From Acestrorhynchus altus (lineage: Eukaryota > Chordata > Actinopteri > Characiformes > Acestrorhynchidae): a stretch of 64,000 nucleotides of DNA. This document shows, one piece after another, positions 34,880-46,633 of this stretch; the stretch's first letter is position 1; each line of letters starts with the position of its first letter. A program made the position numbers and the translations under genes. The notes beneath the pieces were generated by a model. It was not told the origin of the DNA and searched no databases. It worked only from the letters and a program-made list of their open reading frames with translations. The stretch lies in NCBI GenBank assembly GCA_034509495.1, contig CM067522.1, forward strand, positions 23,133,899 through 23,197,898, read 5' to 3'.

Positions 34880-35426
34880 CTCTGGCCTAATAAAAAGATG
34901 TGGTTTCTATGATGGAGGGATCTCCACACCCTGCTGCAGCAGAGCAGCTCCACACCATCACACTCCCACCACCATGTTTCACAGCTAAATGAATAGGACT
35001 CTCTGGAGGTCCATCCAGTACTTTGAAATGGAGGAGTTGGGGGTGAGGTGACATCAACATCATCCTGACCTTACTAACTAATCCTCTTGTTGGATGCTGC
35101 TGAGATGTTCCTGAAGCCCAGCTTGCTTTCATAGTGGGCTTCAGCTCATCTGTAATGCTGGTCGCGTGTTCTTCCTCACAGGTTCTCTATGGGCTTCAGG
35201 TCCAGACAGTTGATGGGCCAATAAAACAGTAATTTCATGGTCAGTAAACTGTTCAGTAGCAGTTCTGGTGCTGTGGGCATCTCATCGGCAGATGGAAGAG
35301 TGAAGGTCTCTAAAATGTCCAGATAGATGCTAAAGTGGACCAACCCTAAACCATCTCTGAGCGGAAATTGAAAACTTCCTCCTTCAGACACCTTGGATCT
35401 TGTCTCTCCACTCTTCCTCCATTTTA

Positions 35427-35430
<4 letters not shown>
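34880..35430 (-). mobile_element. Mosaic of Tc1-like and MITE pieces
   Basis: The minus strand reads HGGGSVMVWSCSAAAGCG (Tc1 core) next to sequence shared with MITE family 1, then a piece with TKLKPIEN-like words near 35180-35430. A rearranged transposon fossil. Confidence 0.65.
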
Positions 35431-35462
<32 letters not shown>

Positions 35463-35727
35463 TTGCATCATATTATTGTTGTCATTATTAATATAAATAA
35501 TAATTATTTTGTTATTATGTATATTTTTATATTTTGTTACCGTATATCATATATTCTATTATTTACGTATTATTAGATGTAGTATATATATTCATTTATA
35601 TAATTATATTTTATTATTATTATATGTAATATTAGTATTATTATTAATAATAGTTTTTTAACTGTTATATGTATTATTTATTATTATTATTATTATTATT
35701 ATTTATATTTATTATTATTATTTATAT

Positions 35728-35780
<53 letters not shown>

Positions 35781-36065
35781 TTAATGATATTATACGTATT
35801 ATAATATTATTATTATTTTTATATGTATATTATTATTATTATTATACGTATTATATATATTATTATCCAGTTTTTTATATGTATATTATTATTATTATTA
35901 TACGTATTATATGTATTATTATTTGTATGTATTTTTATATGTATATATTCTATGTATTATTATTTTTTATTTATTTTATTATTATATGTGTATATTTATT
36001 ATTATACGTTTTTATATATTATTATGTACGTATTATATGTATTATTGCTGTTATTATAGTTATTA
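35425..36065. repeat. (ATT)n/(AT)n low-complexity tract
   Basis: About 640 bases of TTATTA/TATATA, including a pure (AT)n at 35743-35775, immediately upstream of the SNRNP27 promoter region. Confidence 0.95.
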
Positions 36066-36244
36066 TTCATTCTGCTCCGGCTGTGGGCGGAAAAGGTAAA
36101 AGGCGCTTTGGCCGGAACTCTGTTTCGCTCCGTCTTTGTTTCTGGCGAGCTCTTTTTTCAGGCGCGTGTTTTTGTGTATGAGGAGCAGAGAGATTCACCA
36201 TTACCCTCAAAAACGGCTTTAAACGGGCTTGAAAGAATCCAGTG
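36066..36244 (+). promoter_or_regulatory. SNRNP27: SNRNP27 promoter and 5' UTR region
   Basis: GC content rises sharply from the AT tract. GGCGGAAAAGG, GGCGCTTTGGCCGGAA and CAGGCGCGTG precede the ATG at 36245. CCGGAACT is an ETS-like word common in housekeeping promoters. The start site is not visible. Confidence 0.4.
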
Positions 36245-36281
36245 ATGGGTCGCAGCAGGAGCAGGACTCCCCCCCGCAGAG
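36245..36281 (+). CDS. SNRNP27: SNRNP27 exon 1
   Basis: ATG at 36245; [12 protein letters not shown] and one extra base; donor GTGTGT at 36282. It matches the human start MGRSRSRSP. Confidence 0.85.
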
Positions 36282-36465
36282 GTGTGTGTTTATTATGGTA
36301 TTTAGTTCATTATATTTCAGTTATATTAGTTATATTACAGCGAGATTTCAGTCCAACATTATAAACCTGCTCTGTTTCTCAGTCCTTTACTCCTCTGCGC
36401 TGAATCTGTTGTTTCTCCTTCTTTTATTCATCATAGAGTGTTTATAGGACAGTCTCACATACAGA

Positions 36466-36503
<38 letters not shown>

Positions 36504-39500
36504 TCAGGAGATCCTACTTTATTTCTTTTTTCTGCATTTGATTACAGGGACTGAAACACAACCTGCTGGAAATTGAAATTTGGAAGTTATTTGTATTTGT
36601 AATAGATTAGAAATTAATAGATTAGATTAATAGCAATATGTCCTTCATAAAACTTGAAAGTACTCTAGATAAAATACACAACCTGAATATCCTTTATTAT
36701 GTATGTATCAGTATTGTTCCTCCTCAGGACTTTTATTCTGAAACACTGTGTGAGCAGAGAAAGAGAGCAAACAACTCATCCCTCAGTGATGTCATCAACC
36801 CCGCCCCCTCTCTCTGATCAGTCAGAGTCTGTATGCAGGTTGATCATCAGCCCCACCCCTCTCTCTGATCAGTCAGAGTCTGTATGCAGGTTGATCATCA
36901 GCCCCGCCTCTCTGATGATCACAGTCTGTATCTGGAGTTGATCATCAGCCCGCCCCTCCTCTCTGATCAGTCAGAGTCTGTATGCAGGTTGATCATCAGC
37001 CCGCCCCTCTCTCTGATCAGTCAAGTCTGTATGCAGGTTGATCATCAGCCCGCCCTCTCTCTGATCAGTCAGAGTCTGTATGCAGGTTGATCATCAGCCC
37101 GCCCCTCTCTGATCAGTCAGAGTCTGTATGAGGTTGATCATGTTCATGTGGAAGCTCCTTTTGTATTTAAACTTTAATCTAGTTGTAACTGAGTGAACTT
37201 TAGCTGAGCTGATTTACTCTCTGATAATCCTGCAGTCTGTGGAGTAGGGAGGAGAATAAAGTCTGCAGAGAAACAGATGAACTACAGTCTGAATTATAGA
37301 ACCACAAAGAATAATGTTGTAGTTGATTGGTGTATGTTAATGCTGTTGATTTAAAAATCTACTACATCATATGAAGACTAAACAAATGCCATAGAATCGC
37401 AAGATTATAAACTTTTCTGTTCCTTCACAGAACGATTTAAATATTCAGCTTTACCAGATGATGAATGTCTCAGAAACGCAGAGACATAAATTATAAAATT
37501 AAATTATACTCACAGTTGTTTGATTTATCCAATCACTTCAGACAGACGCCGCTCCCGTTCGACATCACCCAGGACCATGAGCGTAGAAAGCCCGGGATCG
37601 TTCACGTTCAGAGACGAGACAGGCAGTGATCGTTCGCTCACCACACACTTGGTCCAAGGTGAGGAAAGGGGCAAGTTTAAGGGCATTTTCTCACAGTATT
37701 CAGTTAAAGCTGAACTACTGCAATAAATTGTCTGTTTTATGTATTATAATGTAACTACTGCTGAGAACGTTACAATTCTCCGTGATGCTCATCCAGGTTG
37801 TTTTTCACTTTTTAATTCTATTTTAAGTTTAGTCCCTTTAAAAACAATGTAGTAATGAATCAGCAGCAGTGTAGTTACTGAAACTGTATCAGAAACACAG
37901 TCGATGGCATTATTAAAGATCAGTAACAGTGTAGTTACTGAAACTGTATCGAAACACAGTCCGGTAGCGGTATTGAATCAGCAGTGTAGTTACTGAAACT
38001 GTATCAGAAACACAGTCCGGTAGCGGTATTAAAAGATCAGTAACAGTGTAGTTACTGGCTGCTTATCAGAAACACAGTCCGGTAGCGATATTAAAGATCA
38101 GCAGCAGTGTAGTTACTGAAACTGTATCGAGAAACACAGTCCGATAGCCGGTATTAAAGATCGCGGCAGTGTAGTTACTGAAACTGTATCCAAACACAGT
38201 CCGGTGTAGCGGTATTAAAGATCAGCGATGTGATTACTGAAACTGTATCAAACATACAGTCCGGTGGCAGTATTAAGATCAGTAACAGTGTAGTTACTGA
38301 AACTGTATCAGAAACACAGTCGGTAGCGGTATTAAAGATCAGCGGTATAGTTACTGAAACTGTATCCTGGAAGCACAGTCCGGTAGCGGTATTAAAGATC
38401 AGTAACGGTGTAGTTACTGAAACTGTATCAGAAACGCACAGTCCGGTGGCAGTGTTATAGATCGGCAGCAGTGTAGTTACTGAAACTGTCGGAAACGCAC
38501 AGTCGGTGGCGGTATTGAGAATCAGCAGCAGTGTAGTTACTGAAACTGTATCAAGAAACGCACAGTCGGTGGCGGTATTAAAGATCAGCAGCAGTGTAGT
38601 TACTGAAACTGTATCACGAAACGCAGTCGATAGCGGCGATAAAGATCCAGCAGTGTAGTTACTGTTTGTATCCAGAAACACAGTCCGATTGCTTGTTATA
38701 AAGATCAGTAACAGTGTAGTTACTGACTTTGTATCCGAACGTCCGGTAGCGATTATTAAGATCAACAGTGTATTACTGAAAACTGTATCAGAAACACCTG
38801 ATCCGATGGCGGTATTAAAGATCAGCAGTGTAGTTGCTGAAACTGCTTCATCAGAAACACAGTCCATTAGCGGTATTAAAGATCAGTAACAGTGTAATTG
38901 CTGAAACTGTATCAGAAACACAGTCCGGTGGCAGTATTAAAGATCAGCAACAGTGTAGTTACGAAACTGTATCCAGAAACACAGTCGATGGCGGTATTAA
39001 AGATGCGGCGGTGTAGTTACTGAAACTGTATCAGAAACACAGTCCGGTGGCAGTATTAAGATCAGTAACAGTGTAGTTACTGAAAACTGTATCAGAAACA
39101 CGGTCGGTAGCGGTATTAAAGATCAACGGTGTAGTTACTGAAACTGCATCAGAACGATCCGGTGGCGATAAGTAAAGATCGACGTGTAGTTACTGAAACC
39201 GTATCAAACCTTTTGATCCGGTGGCCGGTATTAAAGATCAGCAGCAGTGTAGTTGCTGAAACTATCAAGCACAGTCCGGTAGCGGTGTTAAGATACGGCA
39301 GTGTAGTTACTGAAACTGTATGAAAGCAGTCGGTAGCGGTATTAAAGATCAGCAACAATTGTAGTTACTGACACTGTATCAGAAACCACAGTCGGTAGCG
39401 ATTATTAAAGATCAACAACAAGTGCGAATTACTGACACTGTATCAGAAACTTGCAGTCCATTGGCGATTATTAAAGATCAGCAGTGTAGTTACTGAAACT

Positions 39501-42500
39501 GTATCAGAAACACAGTCGGTGGCGGTATTAAGATCCAGCAGTGTAGTTACTGAAACTGTATCAGAAACACAGTCCGGTAGCAGCGGTATTAAAATCGGCA
39601 GCAGTGTAGTTACTGAAACTGTATCAGAAACACGATCCGGTGCTTGATGACCTGATAAAAGAATCGCTTGTAGTGTAGTTACTGAAACTGTATCAAAACA
39701 CAGTCCGGTAGCGGTATTAAAGATCAGCAGCAGTGTAGTTACTGAAACTGTATCGAAACACAGTCGATGGCGGTATTAAAGATCAACAACAGTGTAGTTA
39801 CTGAAACTGTATCAGAAACACAGTCCGGTAGCGATATTTAAAGATCAGCAACAGTGTAGTTACTGACACTGTATCAGAAACCTGATCCGGTAGCGGTATT
39901 AAAGATCAGCAACAGTGTAGTTACTGTTTTAAACTGATCGGTAGCGGTATTAAAGATCAGTAACAGTGTAGTTACTGACACTGTATCAGAAACGCAGTCC
40001 ATTAGCGGTGATAAAGATCAACAACAGTGTAGTTACTGAAACGCTGTATCAGAAACACAGTCGACCTTGATTATTAAAAGATCAGTAACAGTGTAGTTAC
40101 TGAAACTGTATCAGCTTACAGTCCATTAGCGGTATTAAGATCAGCAGCAGTGTAGTTACTGAAACTGTATCAGAAACACTTACAGTCCGATGGCCGGTAT
40201 TAAAAGATCAGCAGTGTAGTTACTGAAACTGTATCAGAAACACAGTCCGGTAGCCGGTATTAAAGATCAGCAGTGTAGTTACGGAAACTGTATCAGAAAC
40301 ACAGTCCGGTAGCCGGTATTAAAGATCAGCAGCAGTGTAGTTACTGAAACTGTATCAGAAACACAGTCCGGTAGCCCGGTATTAAAGATCAGCAACAGTG
40401 TAGTTACTGAAACTGTATCAAGAAACGCACAGTCGGTGGCAGTATTAAAAGATCAGCAGCAGTGTAGTTACTGAAACTGTATCGAGAAACACAGTCGATG
40501 GCGGTGTTAAAGATCAGCAACAGTGTAGTTACTGAAACTGTATCAGAAACACAGTCCATTAGCGGTGATAAGATCAGCAGCAGTGTAGTTACTGAAACTG
40601 TATCAGAAACACAGTCCGATGGCGATGACAAAGATCAACGGCAGTGTAGTTGCTGAAGCACAGCAGCATCAGAAACGCACAGTCCGGTAGCAGTATTAAG
40701 ATCAGCAACAGTGTAGTTACTGAAACTGTATCAAACTTTGATCCGGTGGCGGTATTAAAGATCCCAGCAACAATTGTAGTTACTGACACTGTATCAGAAA
40801 CACAGTCGGTAGCGGTATTAAAGATCAGCAACAGTGTGATTTACTGAGAAACTGTATCAAGAAACACAGTCCGGTGGCAGTATTAAAGATCAGCAGTGTA
40901 GTTACTGAAACTGTATCAAACACAGTCCGGTAGCGGTATTAAAGATCAGCAACAGTGTAGTTACTGAAACTATGTCAGAAACACAGTCCGGTAGCCGGTA
41001 TTAAAGATCAACAACAGTGTAGTTACTGAAACTGTATCAGAAACACAGTCCGGTGGCGGTGTTAAAGATCCAGCAACAGTGTAGTTACAGACGCACTGTA
41101 TCAAAACACCTGATCGGTGGCGGTGGTAAAGATCCCAGCAACAGTGCTGTGTGACACTGTATCAGAAACGCCTGATCCGATGGCGGTATTAAAGATCAGC
41201 AACAGTGTAGTTACTGGGCATATCAGAAACGCAATCCCGGTGGCCGGTATTAAAGATCAGCAGTGTAGTTACTGAGCTGTATCCAGAAACACAGTCCGGT
41301 TGAGCCGGTCATTGAGTCGACAACAGTGTAGTTACTGAAACTGTATCAGAAACTTGATCCATTAGCCGGTATTAAAGATCAGCAGCAGTGTAGTTACTGA
41401 AACTGCATCAGAAACACAGTCCGGTAGCGGTATTAAAGATCGGCAACAGTGTAGTAGTTGCACAAACTGTATCAGAAACACAGTCGGTAGCGGTATTAAG
41501 ATCAGTAACAGTGTAGTTACTGAAACTGTATCAGAAACACAGTCCGGTAGCCGGTATTAAAGATCAGCAACAGTGTAGTAACTGACACTGTATCAGAAAC
41601 ACAGTCCGATAGCCGGTATTAAAGATCAGCAACAGTGTAGTTACTGAAACTGTATCAGAAACGCACAGTCCATTGGCGGTATTAAAGATCCAGTAACAAT
41701 TAACCAGATTACTGAAACTGTATCCAAAACACAGTCGGTAGCGGTAGTAAGATCAGCAATTAATAGTTACTGAAACTGTATCAGAAACACAGTCCGGTAG
41801 CGGTTTTAAAGATCAACAGTGTAGTTACTGAAACTGTATCAAGAAGCACAGTCCGATGGCGGTATTGAATCAGTAACAGTGTAGTTACTGAAACTGTATC
41901 AGAAACACAGTCGGTGGCAGTATTAAAGATCAACAGTGTAGTTACTGAAACTGTATCAGAAACACACAGTCCGGTAGCACGATATTAAAGATCAGCAGTG
42001 TAGTTACTGAAACTGTATCAGAAACACAGTCGTGGCGGTGTGAATCAGTAACAGTGTAGTTACTGAAACTGTATCAGAAACACAGTCCGGTAGCATTATT
42101 AAAGAATCAGCAGTGTAGTTACTGAAACTGTATCAAGAAACACAGTCGGTAGCGATGAAGATCAGTAACAGTGTAGTTATGAAACTGTATCAGAAACACA
42201 GTCCGGTAGCGGTATTAGATCAGCAATTGTAGTTACTGAAACTGTATCAGAAACACAGTCCGGTAGCGGTATTAAAGATCAGTAACAGTGTAGTTACTGA
42301 AACTGTATCAGAAACAGTCCGGTAGCCGGTATTAAAGATCGGCAGTGTAGTTACTGAACTAGTGTATCAGTGTAGTTACTGTTTGTGTGTTGTTCTTTGT
42401 ACACAGATCTCCACGACGACACCGTTCATCCTCACTGTCCCCAGTGCGACAGAAGGACAGACGGGATGAAGACCGGAAGGAAGCAAAGGAGAAGCCGGCG

Positions 42501-42584
42501 AAGGTGCATCAGATGTCAGGTGGGTGTTTGTTACCTGTAAACGTGCACATAGATCCACTGTGCACATATAGGAATTTGACCAGT

Positions 42585-42637
<53 letters not shown>

Positions 42638-43186
42638 AATTCACTCACTAAGGGGCAGTGAACACACATGCCTGGCGCGGTGGGCAGCCCTATGCATGCC
42701 TCCAGGGGAGCAGCTGGAAAGTTCAGTGCGTTGATGAAGGGCACTTCTGTCTGTCATGTCCTGAGAGTTCGGTTCGTTGTGCTGCTCTTTAATTACGATT
42801 CCACACAAATTGTCCTCTCGTACTTTATTGGAGTTAAATCACAAACAGAATAACCTGCTTAGCAGCTGTTTGATGTTACGATCGTGATCTTGTGTAATAT
42901 TGTTTTGAAGGTATGGATATAGTTATGATATATATTGTATTGATAAAGTGGTTGAATGTTCTCTTTGTTGCAGCTGAGGACATGCAGGGTAAGACCGAAG
43001 AGGAGATTGAGATGATAAAGCTCATGGGCTTTGGTTCTTTTGACACCACAAAGGTGAGATTTCTGGAATCTCGGGGAGAACGTGGTTCTGATTGACCTAA
43101 ACGGTGTAAGTGACTTCAGGGACACAAAGAAAATTCTTTAAAGCAAAGATGCACCGATTTATCACCCAGTGACTGGAATTGGACTC

Positions 43187-43232
<46 letters not shown>

Positions 43233-44076
43233 CATCATCATCATCATCATCATCATAACAGCCTCTGATATCACTATAAAACCTCTCATAATAATAATCA
43301 TTATAAAGTTAATTTAATAATTTAATAGTTTCAGTTTTTCCAGTTTTAATTTGATAAATATTTAAATTATTTTTCATATCCGGATATAAATCATTACATA
43401 AATAAATCATCGTTTATTAACTGAGATCATACTGAAGACATTGGCAGTTGCTTGATGACAGTAACAGAGCCTACAGGACACTGCTGTTGACCTCATGGTG
43501 GCGCCATTGGACAAAATTCATAGCTGTGTTTCCTTTACTTTATTCTTGCTTTAAGCTTCTGCACATCTTTTAATCATTATACACATCATGTCCACATTTG
43601 TGTCCACATTTGTGTCCACATTTGTGTCCACATTTGTGTCCACATCCCGCCAACGGGGAACATCTCTGAGACATCTCTGAGGCTAGATCACACATACAGC
43701 ACCTTTTTTGATTGACTACAGTGTTCTCGTGGGTTCTGCGGTGATTTTCTGTGTAAACGTGGTCTTTTTTTGAAACAGGGCAGGAAGGTGGATGGTTCTG
43801 TAAATGCACATGCGATCAATGTGACCCAGAAGAGGAAATACAGGTTGGTACTCTTTAATGAAGGTTCCTCTTTAACTCTATAGTCAGTTCCATTCAGTCC
43901 GTTAGTGTTCTGTCTCTGAAACACATTCAGTACTGATGTTTGATGAGTCTGAAATTGTTTTATTGCAGTGTTTTTATTTTTATTTTGCTAGATAACATTT
44001 ATCTTTTCAAATTAATTTCTCAAATACTTTTACAAAAATGTAACAGCACACATTTAAATCACAAAATCAGGGGAAG

Positions 44077-44111
<35 letters not shown>

Positions 44112-44222
44112 GTTGTTGTTTTTTTTTTAATATTATTATTATTGTTGTTGTTGTTAATATCATTATTAGTAGTAGTAGTAATATTATTATTATTATTATT
44201 ATTACTTTTGTTGTTGTTAATA

Positions 44223-44257
<35 letters not shown>

Positions 44258-45061
44258 GTTGTTGTTAATATCATTATTATTGTTGTTAATATCATTATTA
44301 TTGTTGTTAATATCATTATTACTTTTGTTGTTAATATTATTATTGTTATTATTATTATTATTGATATCATTTATTGTTGTTATTATTATTATTAATATTT
44401 TAATTATTAGTTATAATGAATTTTTTGGTCATTACTTTATAAAGTGAGAGTAAATCATTTCAGATTAAAAGCTCATTGGTCCTGAAATAGGGATGTTTTT
44501 CGTCTCTAATGTGGAAAGAGACGGTGACAGACGTCTGTAATTATAATACACGTTAAGATGGTCCTTTGTTGTCGGGGACATGTCTTACTGATAGCTGCTC
44601 TGGTTCTCTGCACTTCATCTTCTGTCTGGTTTAAATGTCTTATTTGTCATGATTTGGTTTATTAATTGTTATCATATCAGGAACCTGCTTTTACGTTAGG
44701 CAGACGTTTGTTTATTTACTATTAAAATGAGCTGCCTCAGGCTGACCTGTGCTGGACCCATGGTGGCGTGAGGAGTTGCATGGTCAGGGTGTGTATCTGC
44801 TCTGCTCGTGTTTACATACGTCCACCGCCTGTTTTCAGCAGAAGCATATTGTTTGGTTGCACTGTTAGTAGCAAGTGCCTGCTTTACGGCCAATCACAGC
44901 TGCAGGTGCTTCACAGCTCAGAGACAAACGTTTCCATTGGCTGGCGATGATGTAATATGTTGGTGCAGAGGGGAGATCAATGATGTAATCATATTTTCTT
45001 TTACAGACAATATATGAACAGGAAAGGTGGGTTCAACAGACCTCTGGATTTCATCGCTTGA
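36245..45061 (+). CDS. SNRNP27: SNRNP27 (U4/U6.U5 tri-snRNP 27-kDa protein), six exons
   Basis: A nuclear splicing factor of the U4/U6.U5 tri-snRNP, with an arginine/serine-rich N-terminus and a very conserved C-terminal domain. Exons: 36245-36281 ([12 protein letters not shown]), 37542-37658 (RS region), 42407-42519 ([20 protein letters not shown]), 42974-43053 ([18 protein letters not shown]), 43779-43843 ([20 protein letters not shown]) and 45007-45061 ([17 protein letters not shown], stop). The last three exons are almost residue-for-residue the human C-terminus as I know it. Phases agree except in exon 2, which holds small indels. Intron 2 is 4.7 kb and nearly all minisatellite. Confidence 0.95.
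36466..36501. repeat. (ATT)n microsatellite
   Basis: Twelve ATT units in SNRNP27 intron 1. Confidence 0.95.
36790..37145 (+). repeat. 51-bp minisatellite (about 7 units)
   Basis: Units of CTCTCTGATCAGTCAGAGTC, TGTATGCAGGTTGATCATCA and GCCCCGCCC, about 51 bp with one divergent copy. SNRNP27 intron 1. Confidence 0.95.
37542..37658 (+). CDS. SNRNP27: SNRNP27 exon 2 (RS domain), with indels
   Basis: Acceptor TTCAG ends at 37541; donor GTGAGG at 37659. [11 protein letters not shown] opens in phase. RDRSRS and RDETGSDRS follow in shifted frames, so two or more 1-base changes are present in this CG-rich exon. Exon 3 needs a phase one base different from what this exon gives. Confidence 0.75.
37858..42370 (+). 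repeat. 62-bp minisatellite array D (about 74 units)
   Basis: Same unit and orientation as array A, 4.5 kb long, occupying almost the whole of SNRNP27 intron 2. The last partial unit (GTGTAGTTACTG) ends about 25 bases before the exon 3 acceptor. Units vary in the AGCAGCA/AGTAACA end and carry many small errors or mutations. Confidence 0.95.
42407..42519 (+). CDS. SNRNP27: SNRNP27 exon 3
   Basis: Acceptor CACAG ends at 42406; donor GTGGGT at 42520. It encodes [37 protein letters not shown]. This is the end of the RS region. Confidence 0.9.
42588..42634. repeat. (CA)n microsatellite
   Basis: 23 CA units, followed by a SINE-like fragment at 42640-42735 (GCGGTGGGCAGCCCTATGC). Confidence 0.95.
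42974..43053 (+). CDS. SNRNP27: SNRNP27 exon 4
   Basis: Acceptor TTGCAG ends at 42973; donor GTGAGA at 43054. It encodes [20 protein letters not shown] and GSFDTTK. Confidence 0.95.
43186..43257. repeat. (AAT)n(ATC)n microsatellite
   Basis: Pure AAT run changing to ATC. Confidence 0.95.
43589..43646 (+). repeat. 12-bp tandem repeat, five units
   Basis: TGTCCACATTTG repeated about five times, nearly perfect, in SNRNP27 intron 4. Confidence 0.9.
43779..43843 (+). CDS. SNRNP27: SNRNP27 exon 5
   Basis: Acceptor ACAG ends at 43778; donor GTTGGT at 43844. It encodes [21 protein letters not shown] plus a split Arg. Confidence 0.95.
44080..44405. repeat. (ATT)/(GTT)n low-complexity tract
   Basis: TTATTATTA and GTTGTTAATATCA blocks, about 325 bases, in SNRNP27 intron 5. 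Confidence 0.95.
45007..45061 (+). CDS. SNRNP27: SNRNP27 exon 6 (C-terminus)
   Basis: Acceptor TTACAG ends at 45006. A split Arg and [17 protein letters not shown] are followed by TGA at 45059-45061. This is the invariant end of the family. Confidence 0.95.
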
Positions 45062-45116
45062 TGAAGGACGGATAAGAAGTCGTCCTCCAGGATTCGCTTT
45101 GGATTGGCTGTGTAAC

Positions 45117-45118
<2 letters not shown>

Positions 45119-45206
<88 letters not shown>
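45119..45206. repeat. (GA)n(GT)n microsatellite in the SNRNP27 3' UTR
   Basis: 14 GA units followed by about 27 GT units, 58 bases after the stop codon. Confidence 0.95.
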
Positions 45207-45208
<2 letters not shown>

Positions 45209-45358
45209 CGTGCGCGCGCTTACAGCAGTTTCTATTAACACGACTTTTATTTTTGACATTACGTCTAAATTTCCCACCTTCTTTGCCGGTTGTCTTTGTG
45301 GGTGTTTTTAAAGGACGGTGTGGGACGTACTTCATTCTGTATTGTGGTTTCAGTTATG

Positions 45359-45364
45359 AATAAA
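45359..45364 (+). terminator. SNRNP27: SNRNP27 poly(A) signal AATAAA
   Basis: Canonical hexamer about 300 bases after the stop. Confidence 0.6.
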
Positions 45365-45544
45365 ATATGAATCGACTCTTCTTTTCTCAGATATTAACTG
45401 TCAATCATAAATAACGGTGTGTGTACTATTCAGACAGAAGCTCATAGTTTCTGCAGTTTCTCTGGTTCTTCATCGGCTGTTCTCAGTCCAGCAGTGACAC
45501 TGAGGTTTAAACACTCCAGCAGCACAAGAAAAATAATCAACTGA

Positions 45545-46150
45545 CAAGTGAATAGAGGGACGGACGAATGGACACTCGTCAATGGTGTTGTACCAGAGTG
45601 TCTCTCAGAATGGCAGCAGCTCATCTTCAGTGATGAATCCATGTGTGGAGGCACCAAGATCAATGGATTGTTGTCACACGTCCAGAAGGTCCGGTGTGAT
45701 GGTGTTGGTGCAGTTACGTATGATGTCAGATCACCTTTGATCTTCATTATAGTCACTTTAACAGACCAACGTTACGTTAATGAGGTTCTACAACCAGTGG
45801 TTCTACCTTTCCTGAACACACAGGACGACGCTCGTCCACACATTGCTGCCGTCTCGAGATCTCGTCTTGAAGACACAGATACTACGCCGTGGTCGGTCTC
45901 ATCTCCAGACCTGTCCCTGATTGAAAACGTGTGGGACGCTATTGGACGCTCTATCAACACTCCACCCCTACCACACCATCTGCAGAACTGAGGGAGAACA
46001 TTCAAGCTGCATGGGATGGATCATCACAGGACACCATTAGGAACCTCTACACCTCCATGCAGAGACGTCTGGCGTGTTGCGTTAAACCCGACGCCGTCCT
46101 GAGAGACACCACTTCTGTATGAGTAGATCAATAAATATTGATCAGATCAG
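45545..46150 (+). mobile_element. Degenerate Tc1-like transposon (copy 3, best preserved)
   Basis: The + strand reads [68 protein letters not shown] and, after one stop, ELRENIQAAWDGSSQDT. FSDES, DDARPH and IENVWDAI are the three DDE-region blocks. It ends GATCAATAAATATTGATCAG. It lacks the N-terminus and has stops, so it is not active. Confidence 0.85.
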
Positions 46151-46404
46151 TCTATTGATCATCTTCACCAGTAGAACTGCAGTCCCACACGTCCTTCTGG
46201 ATGATGAGTGTGTCGGTGAGATGAGGAAGTATAAAGGAAGGGGTGAATACCTGATTAATAATAAGCACTGCATGTTCAGATGTTCCTGATTCCCCCAACA
46301 CATCTAAACTGGTTCTATGGGTCAGTGTGGGATGGACACAGCAGCTCAGTGGGCTTTCTGCACAACAGCGTGTGCTTGGGGGCTGGATTCAGGGGTGTCC
46401 TTTT

Positions 46405-46520
46405 TTCAACCAATCACATCCAAGGTTTTACAGGGTTGTTGCATTTTGGCCAATCACTGCAATGGAGTTCTGTGGGTGTTGCTTTTTGGACCAATCAGGA
46501 AGCCCTATATAAAAATCCAG
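46405..46520 (+). promoter_or_regulatory. Triple CCAAT and TATA block (histone-type layout)
   Basis: CCAATCA occurs at 46410, 46450 and 46491, about 41 bases apart, and TATATAAAA at 46506-46514. The CCAAT segments look like tandem copies of a 41-bp unit (TTTTGGxCCAATCA...GGGTxTTGC). This layout resembles a TATA promoter; no histone gene follows. Confidence 0.4.
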
Positions 46521-46633
46521 CCCTTTGTGCTGTTTTTCTATTTTATTTCCAGCAGAATTTCATCTCCAGTGTGTTTTTACATTTATTCACCTTTAAACGC
46601 TCATTTTTCCAACATCAGCTGAAAGTCAGAGCC

